Below, in pieces: positions 1 through 7,975 of a stretch of DNA of 63,375 nt. The stretch comes from Lachnospiraceae bacterium (GTDB taxonomy: Bacteria; Bacillota; Clostridia; Lachnospirales; Lachnospiraceae). The notes under the pieces were generated by a model. It had not been told where the DNA came from and made no database searches. It saw nothing but the letters and a program-made list of their open reading frames with translations. A program made the translations under genes and the position numbers. The stretch is from positions 1 through 63,375 of the forward strand of contig JAQXJP010000011.1 of the NCBI GenBank assembly GCA_029008875.1. Direction: 5' to 3'. How positions within the stretch are numbered: position 1 is the first letter of the stretch; each line of letters starts with the position of its first letter.

Positions 1-24
1 TCCCGACGATGAAGAGCTTGAACT

Positions 25-66
25 AGGGACGTTCCTTTTGGCACGACCATCGCCCTTTGGTTCGGG
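25..66. repeat. GGGACGTTCC-type interspersed repeat, copy 1
   Basis: This stretch carries the words GGGACGTTCCTTTTGGCACGA and CGCCCTTTGG. The same words recur at 14757-14824 with small differences. It belongs to the same broad family as the GGGGACGTATCTT palindromes further right. Here it sits just before a terminator hairpin, so it probably lies in the 3' region of a gene to the left of the window. Confidence 0.6.
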
Positions 67-69
67 ATA

Positions 70-119
70 ATAGCACTTGTTCTCACATGCATGTACTAGA
101 GAACAAGTGCTATTTTTTA
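70..119 (+). terminator. Rho-independent terminator
   Basis: A perfect 15-bp inverted repeat (70-84 against 99-113, core TAGCACTTGTTCTC) with a 14-nt loop is followed by a T-run. It presumably ends a transcript entering from the left edge of the window. Confidence 0.85.
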
Positions 120-201
120 TCATATATACTCCCTTCTCCACCCCAAAATAAGAAACAACTATGGGCGTAATTTAACTTGTTTGTAACTTGCAAAACAAGA
201 T

Positions 202-235
202 AGACCGCAGTGAGTAATCATTGCGGTCTTTTTGC
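202..235 (+). terminator. Terminator with AGACCGCA stem
   Basis: AGACCGCA (202-209) pairs with TGCGGTCT (222-229) and is followed by TTTTT. A near-identical stem (AAAGACCGC) recurs at 4611-4645. The two terminators therefore bracket the 340-4583 block of orphan genes. Confidence 0.75.
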
Positions 236-339
236 GTAACTTTATAGAATACAGCGCGAAATATTAAAAAAACAGTCTGCAATTAAAATGAAAATGCTGA
301 TACAGTTAAACACTGTAAACAAAATTAAGGAGGGAAAAA

Positions 340-723
340 ATGGAAAATACAAAGGAGACAAAAAGAAAACTAGAGGACATTATCGATATTAATCAGTACA
401 TTATTTCAAAGGGAATTCGAAAAATCTATGAAGAAAAGTTGGTCTTAAGAGAAAATGGTCAAATCCAATTGAATAATACTTTCATTAAAACAACACAGGA
501 GAGAGCATTTGCGGTTGCTTTTTCAAATGATTTCAAAGAAGTCGTTCTGATTCCCAATTGTGAACAAGAAATTGTCTTTTCAAAGGGAGGGATTGCCAGA
601 GACACGGAGTTGGTAAGTAAAATCGGTAAGAAAAGACTTCCCTTCCCAATGACCTATCACTTATGTTGGGACGCTGACAAGATGATTTGGAGAGGGAAAC
701 TGGATATAACAACGAAAGAATGA
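340..723 (+). CDS. Hypothetical protein, 127 aa
   Basis: I do not recognise this protein. It starts at an ATG preceded by a strong AAGGAGGG site with good spacing, so translation is plausible. It is a mixed alpha/beta, lysine-rich soluble protein with no signal peptide or membrane segment; residues ~50-75 look like short beta strands. It ends at a TGA (721-723). The same reading frame stays open directly after that stop and runs through to 1182, so the gene may be the front part of a larger, nonsense-interrupted gene (see findings). It has no clear functional link to the downstream oxidoreductase. Confidence 0.55.
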   Translation: MENTKETKRKLEDIIDINQYIISKGIRKIYEEKLVLRENGQIQLNNTFIKTTQERAFAVAFSNDFKEVVLIPNCEQEIVFSKGGIARDTELVSKIGKKRLPFPMTYHLCWDADKMIWRGKLDITTKE

Positions 724-816
724 AGAGAATTTCTTGAGAGGGAGAAAAAGGCAAAGGCTCGGTTACGGAGTAGGCAATATTATGAAAATCACAGATATGA
801 AATTGCCATAAAAACG

Positions 817-1182
817 ATGGAAGTGTATTTGCCAAAAACTATTGAAAGAATCTACAAAGAAATTCCGGAAAAAGTAGAGGAATATCTCAAGAAATACTCA
901 TATGAAGGTCAGGTGGAGAAATATGCGCAAGTAATGTTAAAGCATTACGGAGTGGGAAGGGAAAAGTCATATTATCAAGACTGTTGCAGCAATGCATCCC
1001 TAGGATACTTGTACAGTATTGGAAGGTGTGCCTATTGTGGATATGAAGACAATCATGTGAAAAATTATATTAAAAAAATGATTCGAATATCCATAATCAA
1101 TGGGATTAATGCTTCAAATGAGGCTGCCCATATTTGCAGAAGCAATAATTTGCGGGCAGTGTATTTGGATGGTCTTTCGTAA
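817..1182 (+). CDS. Hypothetical protein with a CxxC motif, 121 aa
   Basis: The family is not recognised. The protein has a paired cysteine motif CAYCGYED near residue 68 and an upstream CC pair, so metal binding is possible but unproven. The rest is helical and lysine-rich. The ATG at 817 has no good ribosome binding site. The frame is open upstream as far as the TGA at 721-723, with coding-like residues (many E, K, R and Y) before the ATG. The simplest reading is that this is the back part of one gene that starts at 340 and is interrupted by the TGA. An independent small gene starting here is less likely. Confidence 0.4.
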   Translation: MEVYLPKTIERIYKEIPEKVEEYLKKYSYEGQVEKYAQVMLKHYGVGREKSYYQDCCSNASLGYLYSIGRCAYCGYEDNHVKNYIKKMIRISIINGINASNEAAHICRSNNLRAVYLDGLS

Positions 1183-1410
1183 CTTACAAAAATAGGCTTT
1201 ACAAGCAGTTTAACGATTGTTATAATGAACTCTGTTTTCACCACCTATTTCGTGTAAAAGCAAACATGGCTGGTAAAGCAATCTACAAAAAATATCGATT
1301 TTTTCAAAAACCAGGAAGACAGTTGATGACCATACACTGCTAGAAGTATGCCCAAAAGCAGGATATGGAAGTAACTGGCAACCTGGTTTTTTTAGAAAGG
1401 AAAACAAGAT
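1183..1410. other. Gene-free stretch with promoter and long-loop terminator-like structure
   Basis: No convincing gene is present. The stretch holds a strong promoter (1198-1226). After it comes a segment flanked by AAAAACCAGG (about 1307-1316) and a complementary CCTGGTTTTTTT (about 1383-1394). Together these would enclose about 65 nt and resemble a structured leader ending in a terminator-like stem just before the next gene. Only the outer pairing is visible by eye. Confidence 0.35.
1198..1226 (+). promoter_or_regulatory. Sigma-A promoter
   Basis: TTTACA (1198-1203), a 17-bp spacer and TATAAT (1221-1226). Transcription would start near 1233 and read into the small ORFs at 1411 and 1640 and probably the oxidoreductase at 1963. 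Confidence 0.7.
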
Positions 1411-1722
1411 ATGACAAAGATGAGCTTTACCAACCAGTGCATCCAATATATGGACGAGTTGGCAGAGAAGCTGCCCGCCCGGTTCTTCGACCAGGAGATG
1501 GAAGTTCGCCTCATCCGAAGAGGGGAAGGGAAATTCACGGAAGTACTGTTGAAAAACGCACAGTATGTGATACGATTTCTATGTAAGTACGCAGGAAAGA
1601 AATCGCAAATCTGCCATGAGATATGGAGGAGACAAGAATATGCCGTCAGAAAAGACAGAATTATTGGAAAAGAAATTAGCGGAAGTGGCAGAAATCCACA
1701 GCCGGACGTTGGCAGCATTTGA
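1411..1722 (+). CDS. Hypothetical protein, up to 103 aa
   Basis: The family is not recognised. The ATG at 1411 follows an AGAAAGG site. The first ~65 residues look like a real small soluble protein with alternating helix and strand character. The last ~35 residues overlap the start of the next gene in another frame and look like out-of-frame sequence (many W, R, Q and G). The gene may therefore have lost its natural end through a frameshift near 1570-1640, or it may simply overlap the next gene by 83 bases. Confidence 0.4.
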   Translation: MTKMSFTNQCIQYMDELAEKLPARFFDQEMEVRLIRRGEGKFTEVLLKNAQYVIRFLCKYAGKKSQICHEIWRRQEYAVRKDRIIGKEISGSGRNPQPDVGSI

Positions 1723-1921
1723 GGTTGCGGAAATTGATTCCGCCACAAGGAAGGAATACAAGCGTCAGATAGACCAGTTTGAGAGCATGTATCAGTCGCT
1801 GGAACAAATGAAAAGCATATCCAAAGAAGAGAAAACCGTGGCCTCTCTTCTGGAAAAACAGCTGGCGCTGTTGCAAGAAAGAGCAGGGTTCGAGGCATAC
1901 TGCCTGAATCTGTGGAAGTAG
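1640..1921 (+). CDS. Small coiled-coil hypothetical protein, 93 aa
   Basis: The ATG at 1640 is preceded by GGAGGAGACAAGAAT, a much better site than the ATG 24 bases upstream, so I chose 1640. The product is almost entirely helical and rich in E, K, L and Q, with heptad-like spacing (LLEKKLAEVAEI, YQSLEQMKSI). A coiled-coil helper or regulatory protein is plausible. The frame is open upstream to 1571, so it could instead be the out-of-frame continuation of the 1411 gene. No function can be assigned. Confidence 0.45.
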   Translation: MPSEKTELLEKKLAEVAEIHSRTLAAFEVAEIDSATRKEYKRQIDQFESMYQSLEQMKSISKEEKTVASLLEKQLALLQERAGFEAYCLNLWK

Positions 1922-1962
1922 GGCAACACACGAGGAACACTATATAGTTGGGAGGAAGAATT

Positions 1963-2919
1963 ATGAACATCGGAATCATGGGGGCAGGAAGCATTGCAAA
2001 AGTAATGGCGCAGACATTAAACAAGATGAAGGAAGTAAACCTCTATGCCATCGGATCAAGAACCATAGAAAAGGCCCAGGAATTTGCCAAGGATTATCAC
2101 GTGCCAAAGGCATATGGAAGCTACGAAGAACTGGTGGCAGACGAAGCAATCGATTTGATTTATGTTGCAACTCCACACTCCCATCACTATGACAATATGA
2201 AGCTGTGCATCGAGCACGGAAAGCATGTGCTGTGCGAGAAAGCCTTCACCTACAACAAGAAACAGGCAGAAGAAATCAAAGCACTGGCGACGGAGAAGAG
2301 AATCTACGTGGCAGAGGCCATCTGGACTCGCTACATGCCATCCAGAGAAATGATACAAGATATCATCGCCTCCGGGATAATCGGAGACATCAGGACCGTA
2401 ACCTGCAACCTTGCATATCCAATCTCCCACGTGGAGCGAATCATCCGCCCGGAACTGGCAGGCGGAGCCCTTCTTGATGTGGGAGTCTACGGATTGAATT
2501 TCATAATCATGCACTTAGGAAAAGATTTTGCGAAGCTGGAGTCCTCCGTGATGATGACCGAAACAGGAGTAGATGGACAGGAAAGTATAACCTTCCATTA
2601 TTCTGATGGAAAAATGGCAGTCACCACCCACAGCATTTACGGACGCTCCGACCGAAGAGGAATCTTCTACGGAGAAAAAGGATACATTATCGTAGACAAC
2701 ATCAACAATCCGCAGAAAATCGAAGTGTTCGACACGGAAGACAGTCTCATGAAAAAGTACAAAGTACCGAAGCAGATCAGTGGATATGAGTACGAGGTAT
2801 TAGAGAGCATGGAAATGATTCGCAGGGGTGAAATCGAAAGTAAATCTATGCCACTTTCTGAAAGCGTCTACATGATGGGACTCATGGATGACTTGAGACG
2901 TCAGTGGAATCTGATGTAG
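1963..2919 (+). CDS. Gfo/Idh/MocA-family oxidoreductase
   Basis: This is a soluble NAD(P)-dependent dehydrogenase of the glucose-fructose oxidoreductase / inositol dehydrogenase family, 318 aa, the usual family length. The N-terminal Rossmann fold shows GIMGAGSIAKVMAQ (residues 4-17), then ATPHSHHYD and the family hallmark EKAFTYN, whose lysine is catalytic in characterised members. The C-terminal half has GGALLDVGVYGLN, the substrate-domain motif. The ATG at 1963 is preceded by GGGAGGAAG; an in-frame ATG 15 bases earlier has no suitable site. The likely reaction is oxidation or reduction of a sugar, polyol or trans-dihydrodiol. The substrate cannot be read from sequence. Confidence 0.9.
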   Translation: MNIGIMGAGSIAKVMAQTLNKMKEVNLYAIGSRTIEKAQEFAKDYHVPKAYGSYEELVADEAIDLIYVATPHSHHYDNMKLCIEHGKHVLCEKAFTYNKKQAEEIKALATEKRIYVAEAIWTRYMPSREMIQDIIASGIIGDIRTVTCNLAYPISHVERIIRPELAGGALLDVGVYGLNFIIMHLGKDFAKLESSVMMTETGVDGQESITFHYSDGKMAVTTHSIYGRSDRRGIFYGEKGYIIVDNINNPQKIEVFDTEDSLMKKYKVPKQISGYEYEVLESMEMIRRGEIESKSMPLSESVYMMGLMDDLRRQWNLM

Positions 2920-2939
2920 AAGAAAGGAAATGGGATGGC

Positions 2940-3308
2940 ATGAAGCTGAAAAATATACTGATCGTGGTAAACGATATGGAGCGAAGCATTAAGTTCTATC
3001 GTGAGCTGTTTGGCCTTCAAGTAATTCTGGATCAAGATGGAAATGTGATCATGACTGAAGGTCTTGTGCTTCAGGATGCAAAGATATGGAAGAATTTCAT
3101 TCAAAGGGATCTGACTCCCAAGAACCATATGGCAGAGCTTTACTTTGAGGAGCCAGACTTGGAAAGCTTTGTAAAAAGGTTGGAAGAATCAGAATTTGAG
3201 ATTGAGTATGTGAATGAGCTTATGGAACATAGCTGGGGACAGAAGGTGGTCAGATTCTATGATCCGGACGGGAATCTGATTGAGGTGGGAACACCGGTTG
3301 GCTCATAA
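2940..3308 (+). CDS. VOC / glyoxalase-fold protein
   Basis: A 122-aa vicinal-oxygen-chelate fold protein with two beta-alpha-beta-beta-beta modules. The first begins MKLKNILIVVNDMERSIKFY (the classic D-x-x-x-S-x-x-F-Y opening). The second ends VRFYDPDGNLIEVG, where the glutamate is the usual metal ligand. The family includes glyoxalases, fosfomycin-resistance enzymes and dioxygenases, so the exact activity is open. It follows the oxidoreductase by 20 bases and is probably co-transcribed. The ATG at 2940 matches the family start; the in-frame ATG at 2904 lies inside the preceding gene. Confidence 0.85.
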   Translation: MKLKNILIVVNDMERSIKFYRELFGLQVILDQDGNVIMTEGLVLQDAKIWKNFIQRDLTPKNHMAELYFEEPDLESFVKRLEESEFEIEYVNELMEHSWGQKVVRFYDPDGNLIEVGTPVGS

Positions 3309-3380
3309 AATGTGAGAAAATAGAAAAAACACGCTCATGAAATGTGAGAAAAACGATAAATTTGGCTCATAAAATGTGAA
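3301..3380 (+). repeat. Three direct repeats with exact 32-bp period
   Basis: The word GCTCAT(A/G)AAATGTGA occurs at 3301, 3333 and 3365, in each case 32 bp apart (about three helical turns). Each copy is a weak palindrome (CTCA...TGAG). The array starts over the stop codon of the VOC gene and ends about 33 bases before the next start. It looks like a phased operator array rather than coding sequence. Confidence 0.65.
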
Positions 3381-3412
3381 AATGAATAATAGGGGATGAA
3401 GAGGGGGTATAT

Positions 3413-4078
3413 ATGCAAGACAGATATGCAGGTGATGTTGGGGATTTTGGCAAGCTGGGAATGCTTCGCGCGATAGAAAGTTCAGGCCTCACGGTGGGAA
3501 TAAACTGGTATCTGGCTGGTGACGAATCGTGTAATAACGACGGCAAACATCTAGGGTATTTGGACGATAAAAAATTCCGTGGTTGTGATGATGAACTTCT
3601 GAATGCATTGGCTTACATGTTGGAGCAGGGAACAAGATCTGTAAAAGAAATTGAAGAATTAAATCTGCTAAGGTCTTGTACATATTATCATGAGAAAATT
3701 GCGAATCCCAAATCACCGAAAGGTAATGCAAGAAGGGAATGGCATCAAAAAGGATTGGATGCCCTGAAGGAGTGCGAACTGGTATTTCTAGATCCGGATA
3801 ATGGAATGATTCCAAAAAGTGTAAGCACAGGAAGCGAAAAAAGCATTAAGTACGTTCTGCCAGAAGAAATACTAGATTATTACGAGGCAGGGCATAGTGT
3901 TGTCTTTTACAGCCATAGGACAAGAGAGCAATTGGATGTATATCTGACGCGATTTGCGAGATTATTTGATGAAGCGGAGAATAAGGGTGCAACGATAAAA
4001 GGAGTAACGTTTAAGAGAGGGACAGTGCGTGATTACATTTTCCTGTTACACCAAGAACATCTGCAGAAAGTTGTTTGA
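3413..4078 (+). CDS. Conserved DPDNG-motif protein of unknown function, 221 aa
   Basis: This matches a widespread but poorly characterised bacterial family that I recognise by its opening (QDRYAGDVGDFGKLGMLRAI), GINWYLAGDE, FLDPDNGM and VVFYSHRTREQ. The central DPDNG is reminiscent of the catalytic loop of some adenine methyltransferases (DPPY), but no SAM-binding glycine loop is obvious. A nuclease- or methylase-like role is only a guess. It is soluble, with no signal peptide. A GGGGGTATAT site precedes the ATG. It sits alone behind the 32-bp-period repeat array, which may control it, and just left of the DGQHR/Dam cassette. Confidence 0.7.
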   Translation: MQDRYAGDVGDFGKLGMLRAIESSGLTVGINWYLAGDESCNNDGKHLGYLDDKKFRGCDDELLNALAYMLEQGTRSVKEIEELNLLRSCTYYHEKIANPKSPKGNARREWHQKGLDALKECELVFLDPDNGMIPKSVSTGSEKSIKYVLPEEILDYYEAGHSVVFYSHRTREQLDVYLTRFARLFDEAENKGATIKGVTFKRGTVRDYIFLLHQEHLQKVV

Positions 4079-4172
4079 AGCATTGTCAGTTTTTTATAAA
4101 AAAGACGACTTGTTCCATAATCATTGAAATGTTAAAATGACCCATGAAATACTAACTGGTTAGGAGGAATAA

Positions 4173-4583
4173 ATGAAAATCGAAATTAGAACCAGTAATA
4201 ATAGTATAAAGCTATTATCGGCTGACGAGGTATTTGTGGCAATGTGCCAAGAACTCATTGGCTTTTTTGCAGAGAATGAGAAAATAGCAGTTGAAGATCG
4301 TAAATCTGCAATTGAGTTTGTCAAAAGCTATGAGCAACGTTTTTTTGTGCATCATGAGGAAACAAAGACTTTTGTATTTGAGATAAAAGTTAGCTTTCCA
4401 AAGATACGAAGATTGATTAACAGAATTGTAAATAATAAAGTGATGTTGCAAATTCGAAAAATTATTGTAACGATTACAAAAGAAGTATTTATTAAATTGA
4501 TGGTAGAAATAATTTTATCTCTTATACACAAGAGTGATAAGGTGAAAGGGTTTGATGCGCTAACGTGTAATGGAAATATATAG
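4173..4583 (+). CDS. Hypothetical protein, 136 aa
   Basis: The family is not recognised. A strong TTAGGAGGAATAA site precedes the ATG at 4173. The N-terminal half is soluble and mixed (MKIEIRTSNNSIKLL, FFVHHEETKTFVFEIK). The C-terminal half is a run of hydrophobic and basic helix (about residues 85-118) that could lie on a membrane. Base composition is very AT-rich compared with the genes to the right, which suggests acquired DNA. A terminator at 4611 follows, so it is probably a single-gene unit. Confidence 0.5.
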   Translation: MKIEIRTSNNSIKLLSADEVFVAMCQELIGFFAENEKIAVEDRKSAIEFVKSYEQRFFVHHEETKTFVFEIKVSFPKIRRLINRIVNNKVMLQIRKIIVTITKEVFIKLMVEIILSLIHKSDKVKGFDALTCNGNI

Positions 4584-4610
4584 TAAAAAAGTGAATCATA
4601 TAAAATGATA

Positions 4611-4645
4611 AAAGACCGCAATGAGAAGTCATAGCGGTCTTTTTG
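4611..4645 (+). terminator. Terminator with AAAGACCGC stem
   Basis: AAAGACCGC (4611-4619) pairs with GCGGTCTTT (4634-4642) and a T-run follows. The stem sequence and loop layout almost duplicate the terminator at 202-235. Confidence 0.8.
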
Positions 4646-4873
4646 GTGCTCATATTTATCGTATCATGCTGTTTAAAAAATTTGGAGATTTTTATAAATA
4701 TCATTCAAAAAAAGTAGAGTCTATCGGTAAATGGTGCCAATATTAGATTGATTTTGTGATAAATTAGAAATAGAATGAAATAAATAATATTTCGTCGAAT
4801 CAAAGAGATAAAAGATGTTGAAAACTGATATGTAGATGAACATCAAAATACATAAGATGGGGAGGATTAGCTG
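4646..4873. other. AT-rich gene-free stretch with promoter
   Basis: No ORF of note is present. The only recognisable element is the sigma-A-like promoter at 4748-4776. About 95 nt of AT-rich untranslated leader follow, without an obvious hairpin, before the GGGGAGGATTAGCTG site of the nuclease/DGQHR gene. Confidence 0.5.
4748..4776 (+). promoter_or_regulatory. Probable sigma-A promoter of the DGQHR/Dam cassette
   Basis: TTGATT (4748-4753), a 17-bp spacer and TAGAAT (4771-4776). It is the best match in the gene-free region upstream of 4874. Confidence 0.5.
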
Positions 4874-7171
4874 ATGCCAAAAGTATCACATACTCAATGG
4901 GAAATGTTGGTGGAAAATGGGGAATTAGAGTCTGAAGCAAAAATACGAGCAAAAGAGTGTTTGGAAGAATCTGTAAAAAACTCGGAAGTGCAGGACTATT
5001 TGGATAAGGGGTGGATTATCAAAAAAGAGGGAAAAACAAAAACCCTTGTACAAAAAGAAAAGAATATTGGGAACAGTTTTGAGGACAAAGTTTGGTCTGT
5101 GATCTATAAAATGGGTTTTTCGACCATGAATAAAGGTAACGATTTTGCAATAGTATATGACCAGGAAAGATCATTATCAAAGCAAATTGATGTTATTGCA
5201 ATGGATGATGAAACTTGTCTTTTCATAGAATGCAAAGAAACTGCAGAAGAAGGGAATAAGAAAGACTGGAGATTAGAACTTACTGAGATTCATGGACTCT
5301 TTCAGTCGCTTTGCAACGCAATCAGAGAGCATTATCCAGATAAGAAATTTAAGTTTAAATATATTTTTGCCACGAAGAACTATATTATTGGAGATACTGA
5401 CAAAGATAGAATGGATTCGTTTGGAATATACAATTTCGATGACAAAACCGTTTTGTATTATGACAAACTTGGTTCATATCTTGGTAAGGCAGCTCGTTAC
5501 CAATTATTAGGGGCTCTATTCAAAGGAAAAAAGATAGATGAATTAGATACTCGAATTCCAGCAATCAGAGGATTTATGGGTAATCTTACATATTATACAT
5601 TTTTGATTGAGCCAGAAAAATTATTGAAAATAGGGTATGTGTTGCATAGAACAAATGCAAATAATGATTATGAAGATATGTTGCCTTCATATCAGCGATT
5701 AATCAAGAAGGAACGATTAAAAAAGATTAGAGAGTTTGTAGAAGGAGGAGGATATTTCCCAAATTCAATTATCATTTCAGTGGATTCAAAGAATGGAATG
5801 AGATTTGATCCGATAGGAAAAGAAGGTGGTAATAACCCAAATGCTAAAATGGGAATACTTTATATACCGCAAATTTATCAAACAGCATACATTATTGATG
5901 GACAACATAGGTTGTATGGATATTCTGATACAAAGTATGCAATTAATAATACAATACCCGTTGTGGCATTTGATAATTTGGATAAAGATGTGCAACTTCA
6001 GCTTTTCATGGAAATTAATGAAAATCAAAAAGCTGTTTCTAAAGCATTGAGAAATATTCTTGAGATAGAAATGAATCTTGATTCTCCGGATCCGGATAAG
6101 AGTCAAAAAGCATGGTTAGGATTTATTGCAAAGCGTCTGGGAGAAGACGATAAATCTCCTTTATTTGGCAGGGTGGTTATAGGCGAAGATGCTGAAACTA
6201 AAAAGTGTTGTATTACGATCGAATATATTAAAAGCGCCCTTGGCAAATCGGGATTATTCAATAAATATGGCAAGAAGGGTGTTGTTATAGAACAAGGATT
6301 GTTGGATAAAGGGGATAATAAAAAAACAGCTGACACAGTGTATTTTTTACTTGTTTTATACTTAAACCAAATTAAAGATGAATATCTTTCTGAATGGGTA
6401 AAGGGAGGCGATGGATATCTGACGCGTAATAATACAATGGTTGCGTTAATAAGAATATTTGGGGATATCGTTGGAATTGTCCTTGAAAATAATCCAGGCC
6501 TTTCTGAAAAAGATGGACAAGTTATTGCGGAAATAAGCAAGTATACTTTAGCTTTAAGTAGTGTTTTACGAGATCTTCCCGCTGAAGAGCGTGACGAAAT
6601 TAATTCAATAAAGGGTGGTCAGGCTCAAGAACGTCCATATCGAATCTTGCAAATGGCATTTCATAATGCGTATCCAGACTTTACAAATTCAGATATAGAA
6701 GAGTATTACACAAATTTTTATATTGACTATAAGGCTGATACTTCTAATGAAATGTCAGAAGTAAGAACATACTTTATTAGCTTCTTGAAGTCGTTATTTC
6801 CTGAAGACGAGTTGGCGACAAAACATATGGATGACTCTGATGGAAGAAACTTTAACCAGAGAATACAAAATAAAATATTCATGAATAAAAAGAATGGGAA
6901 CGATGAGAAGGTTGATATTTGGGATGAGTTAACATTAGCCGACATTTCGAAAATAATGGGATTTGGCTCTCAATGGTCAACATATTTTAAGGATAAATTT
7001 TCTAGCCTTGGTATAAAGGGGACGAGGTTAGAAGTGCTTTCCGATTTTGACGCTATGAATAAGATCAAAGCAAAAATCGAATCTGGAAAGAAAGTCACGC
7101 TTAAAGAATATCAACTGGTGCATTCTTTCTATCAACCAATAAGTGAGGAATTAGATGGAACCAATAATTAA
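4874..7171 (+). CDS. PD-(D/E)xK nuclease-like domain fused to a DndB-type DGQHR domain
   Basis: A 765-aa protein with two recognisable parts. Residues ~65-125 read as a restriction-endonuclease-like core: E70 in a helix, D106 after a strand (QIDVIAM), and an E119-C-K121 pair (FIECKET). Residues ~230-420 hold the DGQHR signature (D342-R346, IIDGQHRLYGY) followed by FMEINENQKAVSK, as in the DndB/DGQHR family known from DNA phosphorothioation loci. The C-terminal ~300 residues are not recognised. The GGGGAGG site supports the ATG at 4874. The end overlaps the Dam-family methylase gene by 17 bases, so the two are translationally coupled. Restriction or regulation of modified DNA is the natural inference; none of it is shown by the sequence alone. 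Confidence 0.8.
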   Translation: MPKVSHTQWEMLVENGELESEAKIRAKECLEESVKNSEVQDYLDKGWIIKKEGKTKTLVQKEKNIGNSFEDKVWSVIYKMGFSTMNKGNDFAIVYDQERSLSKQIDVIAMDDETCLFIECKETAEEGNKKDWRLELTEIHGLFQSLCNAIREHYPDKKFKFKYIFATKNYIIGDTDKDRMDSFGIYNFDDKTVLYYDKLGSYLGKAARYQLLGALFKGKKIDELDTRIPAIRGFMGNLTYYTFLIEPEKLLKIGYVLHRTNANNDYEDMLPSYQRLIKKERLKKIREFVEGGGYFPNSIIISVDSKNGMRFDPIGKEGGNNPNAKMGILYIPQIYQTAYIIDGQHRLYGYSDTKYAINNTIPVVAFDNLDKDVQLQLFMEINENQKAVSKALRNILEIEMNLDSPDPDKSQKAWLGFIAKRLGEDDKSPLFGRVVIGEDAETKKCCITIEYIKSALGKSGLFNKYGKKGVVIEQGLLDKGDNKKTADTVYFLLVLYLNQIKDEYLSEWVKGGDGYLTRNNTMVALIRIFGDIVGIVLENNPGLSEKDGQVIAEISKYTLALSSVLRDLPAEERDEINSIKGGQAQERPYRILQMAFHNAYPDFTNSDIEEYYTNFYIDYKADTSNEMSEVRTYFISFLKSLFPEDELATKHMDDSDGRNFNQRIQNKIFMNKKNGNDEKVDIWDELTLADISKIMGFGSQWSTYFKDKFSSLGIKGTRLEVLSDFDAMNKIKAKIESGKKVTLKEYQLVHSFYQPISEELDGTNN

Positions 7172-7967
7172 ATGGGCAGGTGGGAAAAGGCAATTGCTCC
7201 CAGAGATAAAGAAAAGGATACCACCAGATATTAAGAAATATGTAGAACCATTTTTTGGAGGGGGAGCAGTATTTTTTGATATAGATTTTGAAAGAGCGGT
7301 AATTTCAGATACCAATGAGCAATTGATTAATATGTATAAAATGGTTAGGGAGATGCCGTTTCAGCTAATTGAGCAGCTGGAACATATACAGAAAGAATAT
7401 AATATGCTTAGTCATGATGAGCAGTCTTCGTTCTATTATGATAAAAGAACTGAATTCAATACGATGAGGAATGCGAACTCAATAGAGGGAGCGGCTCTAT
7501 TCATTTTTTTAAATAAAACATGTTATAACGGCCTTTATAGAGAAAACGCATCGGGTGAATATAATACTCCGTTTGGAAAAAGAAAACAGATAAGCTTATA
7601 TGATGAAGTTAAATTGCTTGAGTGTTCTGAAAAGCTAAAGAGGACAAAGATAATATGCGGAGATTTCAGTGAAGCCTGTAAAAACTTGAGGGTAGGAACT
7701 TTTGTATATTTTGATAGCCCTTATTACGATACATTTGATACATATCAAGCAGGAGGATTTACAGAGGCAGAACATATTCGGTTAGCAGAATTGTTTAATG
7801 CTTTGTCAGAACGGAATATAAAGTGTATGCTGTCGAATAGTGATACAGAGTTCATTAGGAAATTGTATTCGGAGTATGTCATTGAAACAGTAGAAGTAAA
7901 ACGAATGATAAATTGTGACGGGAAAAAAAGGTCTGGAACCGAGATAATCGTAAAGAACTTTAAATAG
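7155..7967 (+). CDS. Dam-family adenine-N6 DNA methyltransferase with DSPY motif
   Basis: A 270-aa class I N6-adenine methylase. The SAM-binding parts are IKWAGGKRQLL (residues 5-15) and PFFGGGAVFF (32-41). The adenine pocket motif, normally DPPY, reads D187-S-P-Y190 here, so the first proline is replaced by serine while Asp, Pro and Tyr are kept. FLNKTCYNGLYREN (118-131) is the usual Dam-family segment. It is expected to transfer methyl from SAM to adenine in a short palindrome such as GATC, though specificity cannot be read. It overlaps the end of the DGQHR gene and is followed 8 bases later by a small partner gene, giving a three-gene cassette. Confidence 0.88.
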   Translation: MEPIIKWAGGKRQLLPEIKKRIPPDIKKYVEPFFGGGAVFFDIDFERAVISDTNEQLINMYKMVREMPFQLIEQLEHIQKEYNMLSHDEQSSFYYDKRTEFNTMRNANSIEGAALFIFLNKTCYNGLYRENASGEYNTPFGKRKQISLYDEVKLLECSEKLKRTKIICGDFSEACKNLRVGTFVYFDSPYYDTFDTYQAGGFTEAEHIRLAELFNALSERNIKCMLSNSDTEFIRKLYSEYVIETVEVKRMINCDGKKRSGTEIIVKNFK

Positions 7968-7975
7968 AGGTGAAT

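Noticed and set aside
721..723. Selenocysteine codon
   Set aside because: The TGA is not in a redox-type motif and no stable SECIS-like hairpin directly follows it.
1392..2024. 210-codon minus-strand frame
   Set aside because: It covers two small plus-strand genes and the oxidoreductase start. Although long relative to them, it has no start signal, and its composition (many Pro, Ser, Phe and Cys) is unlike a soluble protein.
3301..3380. Regularly spaced repeats resembling a CRISPR array
   Set aside because: The repeats are only about 15 bp, the intervening sequence is A-rich and not unique, there are just three units and no cas gene is near.
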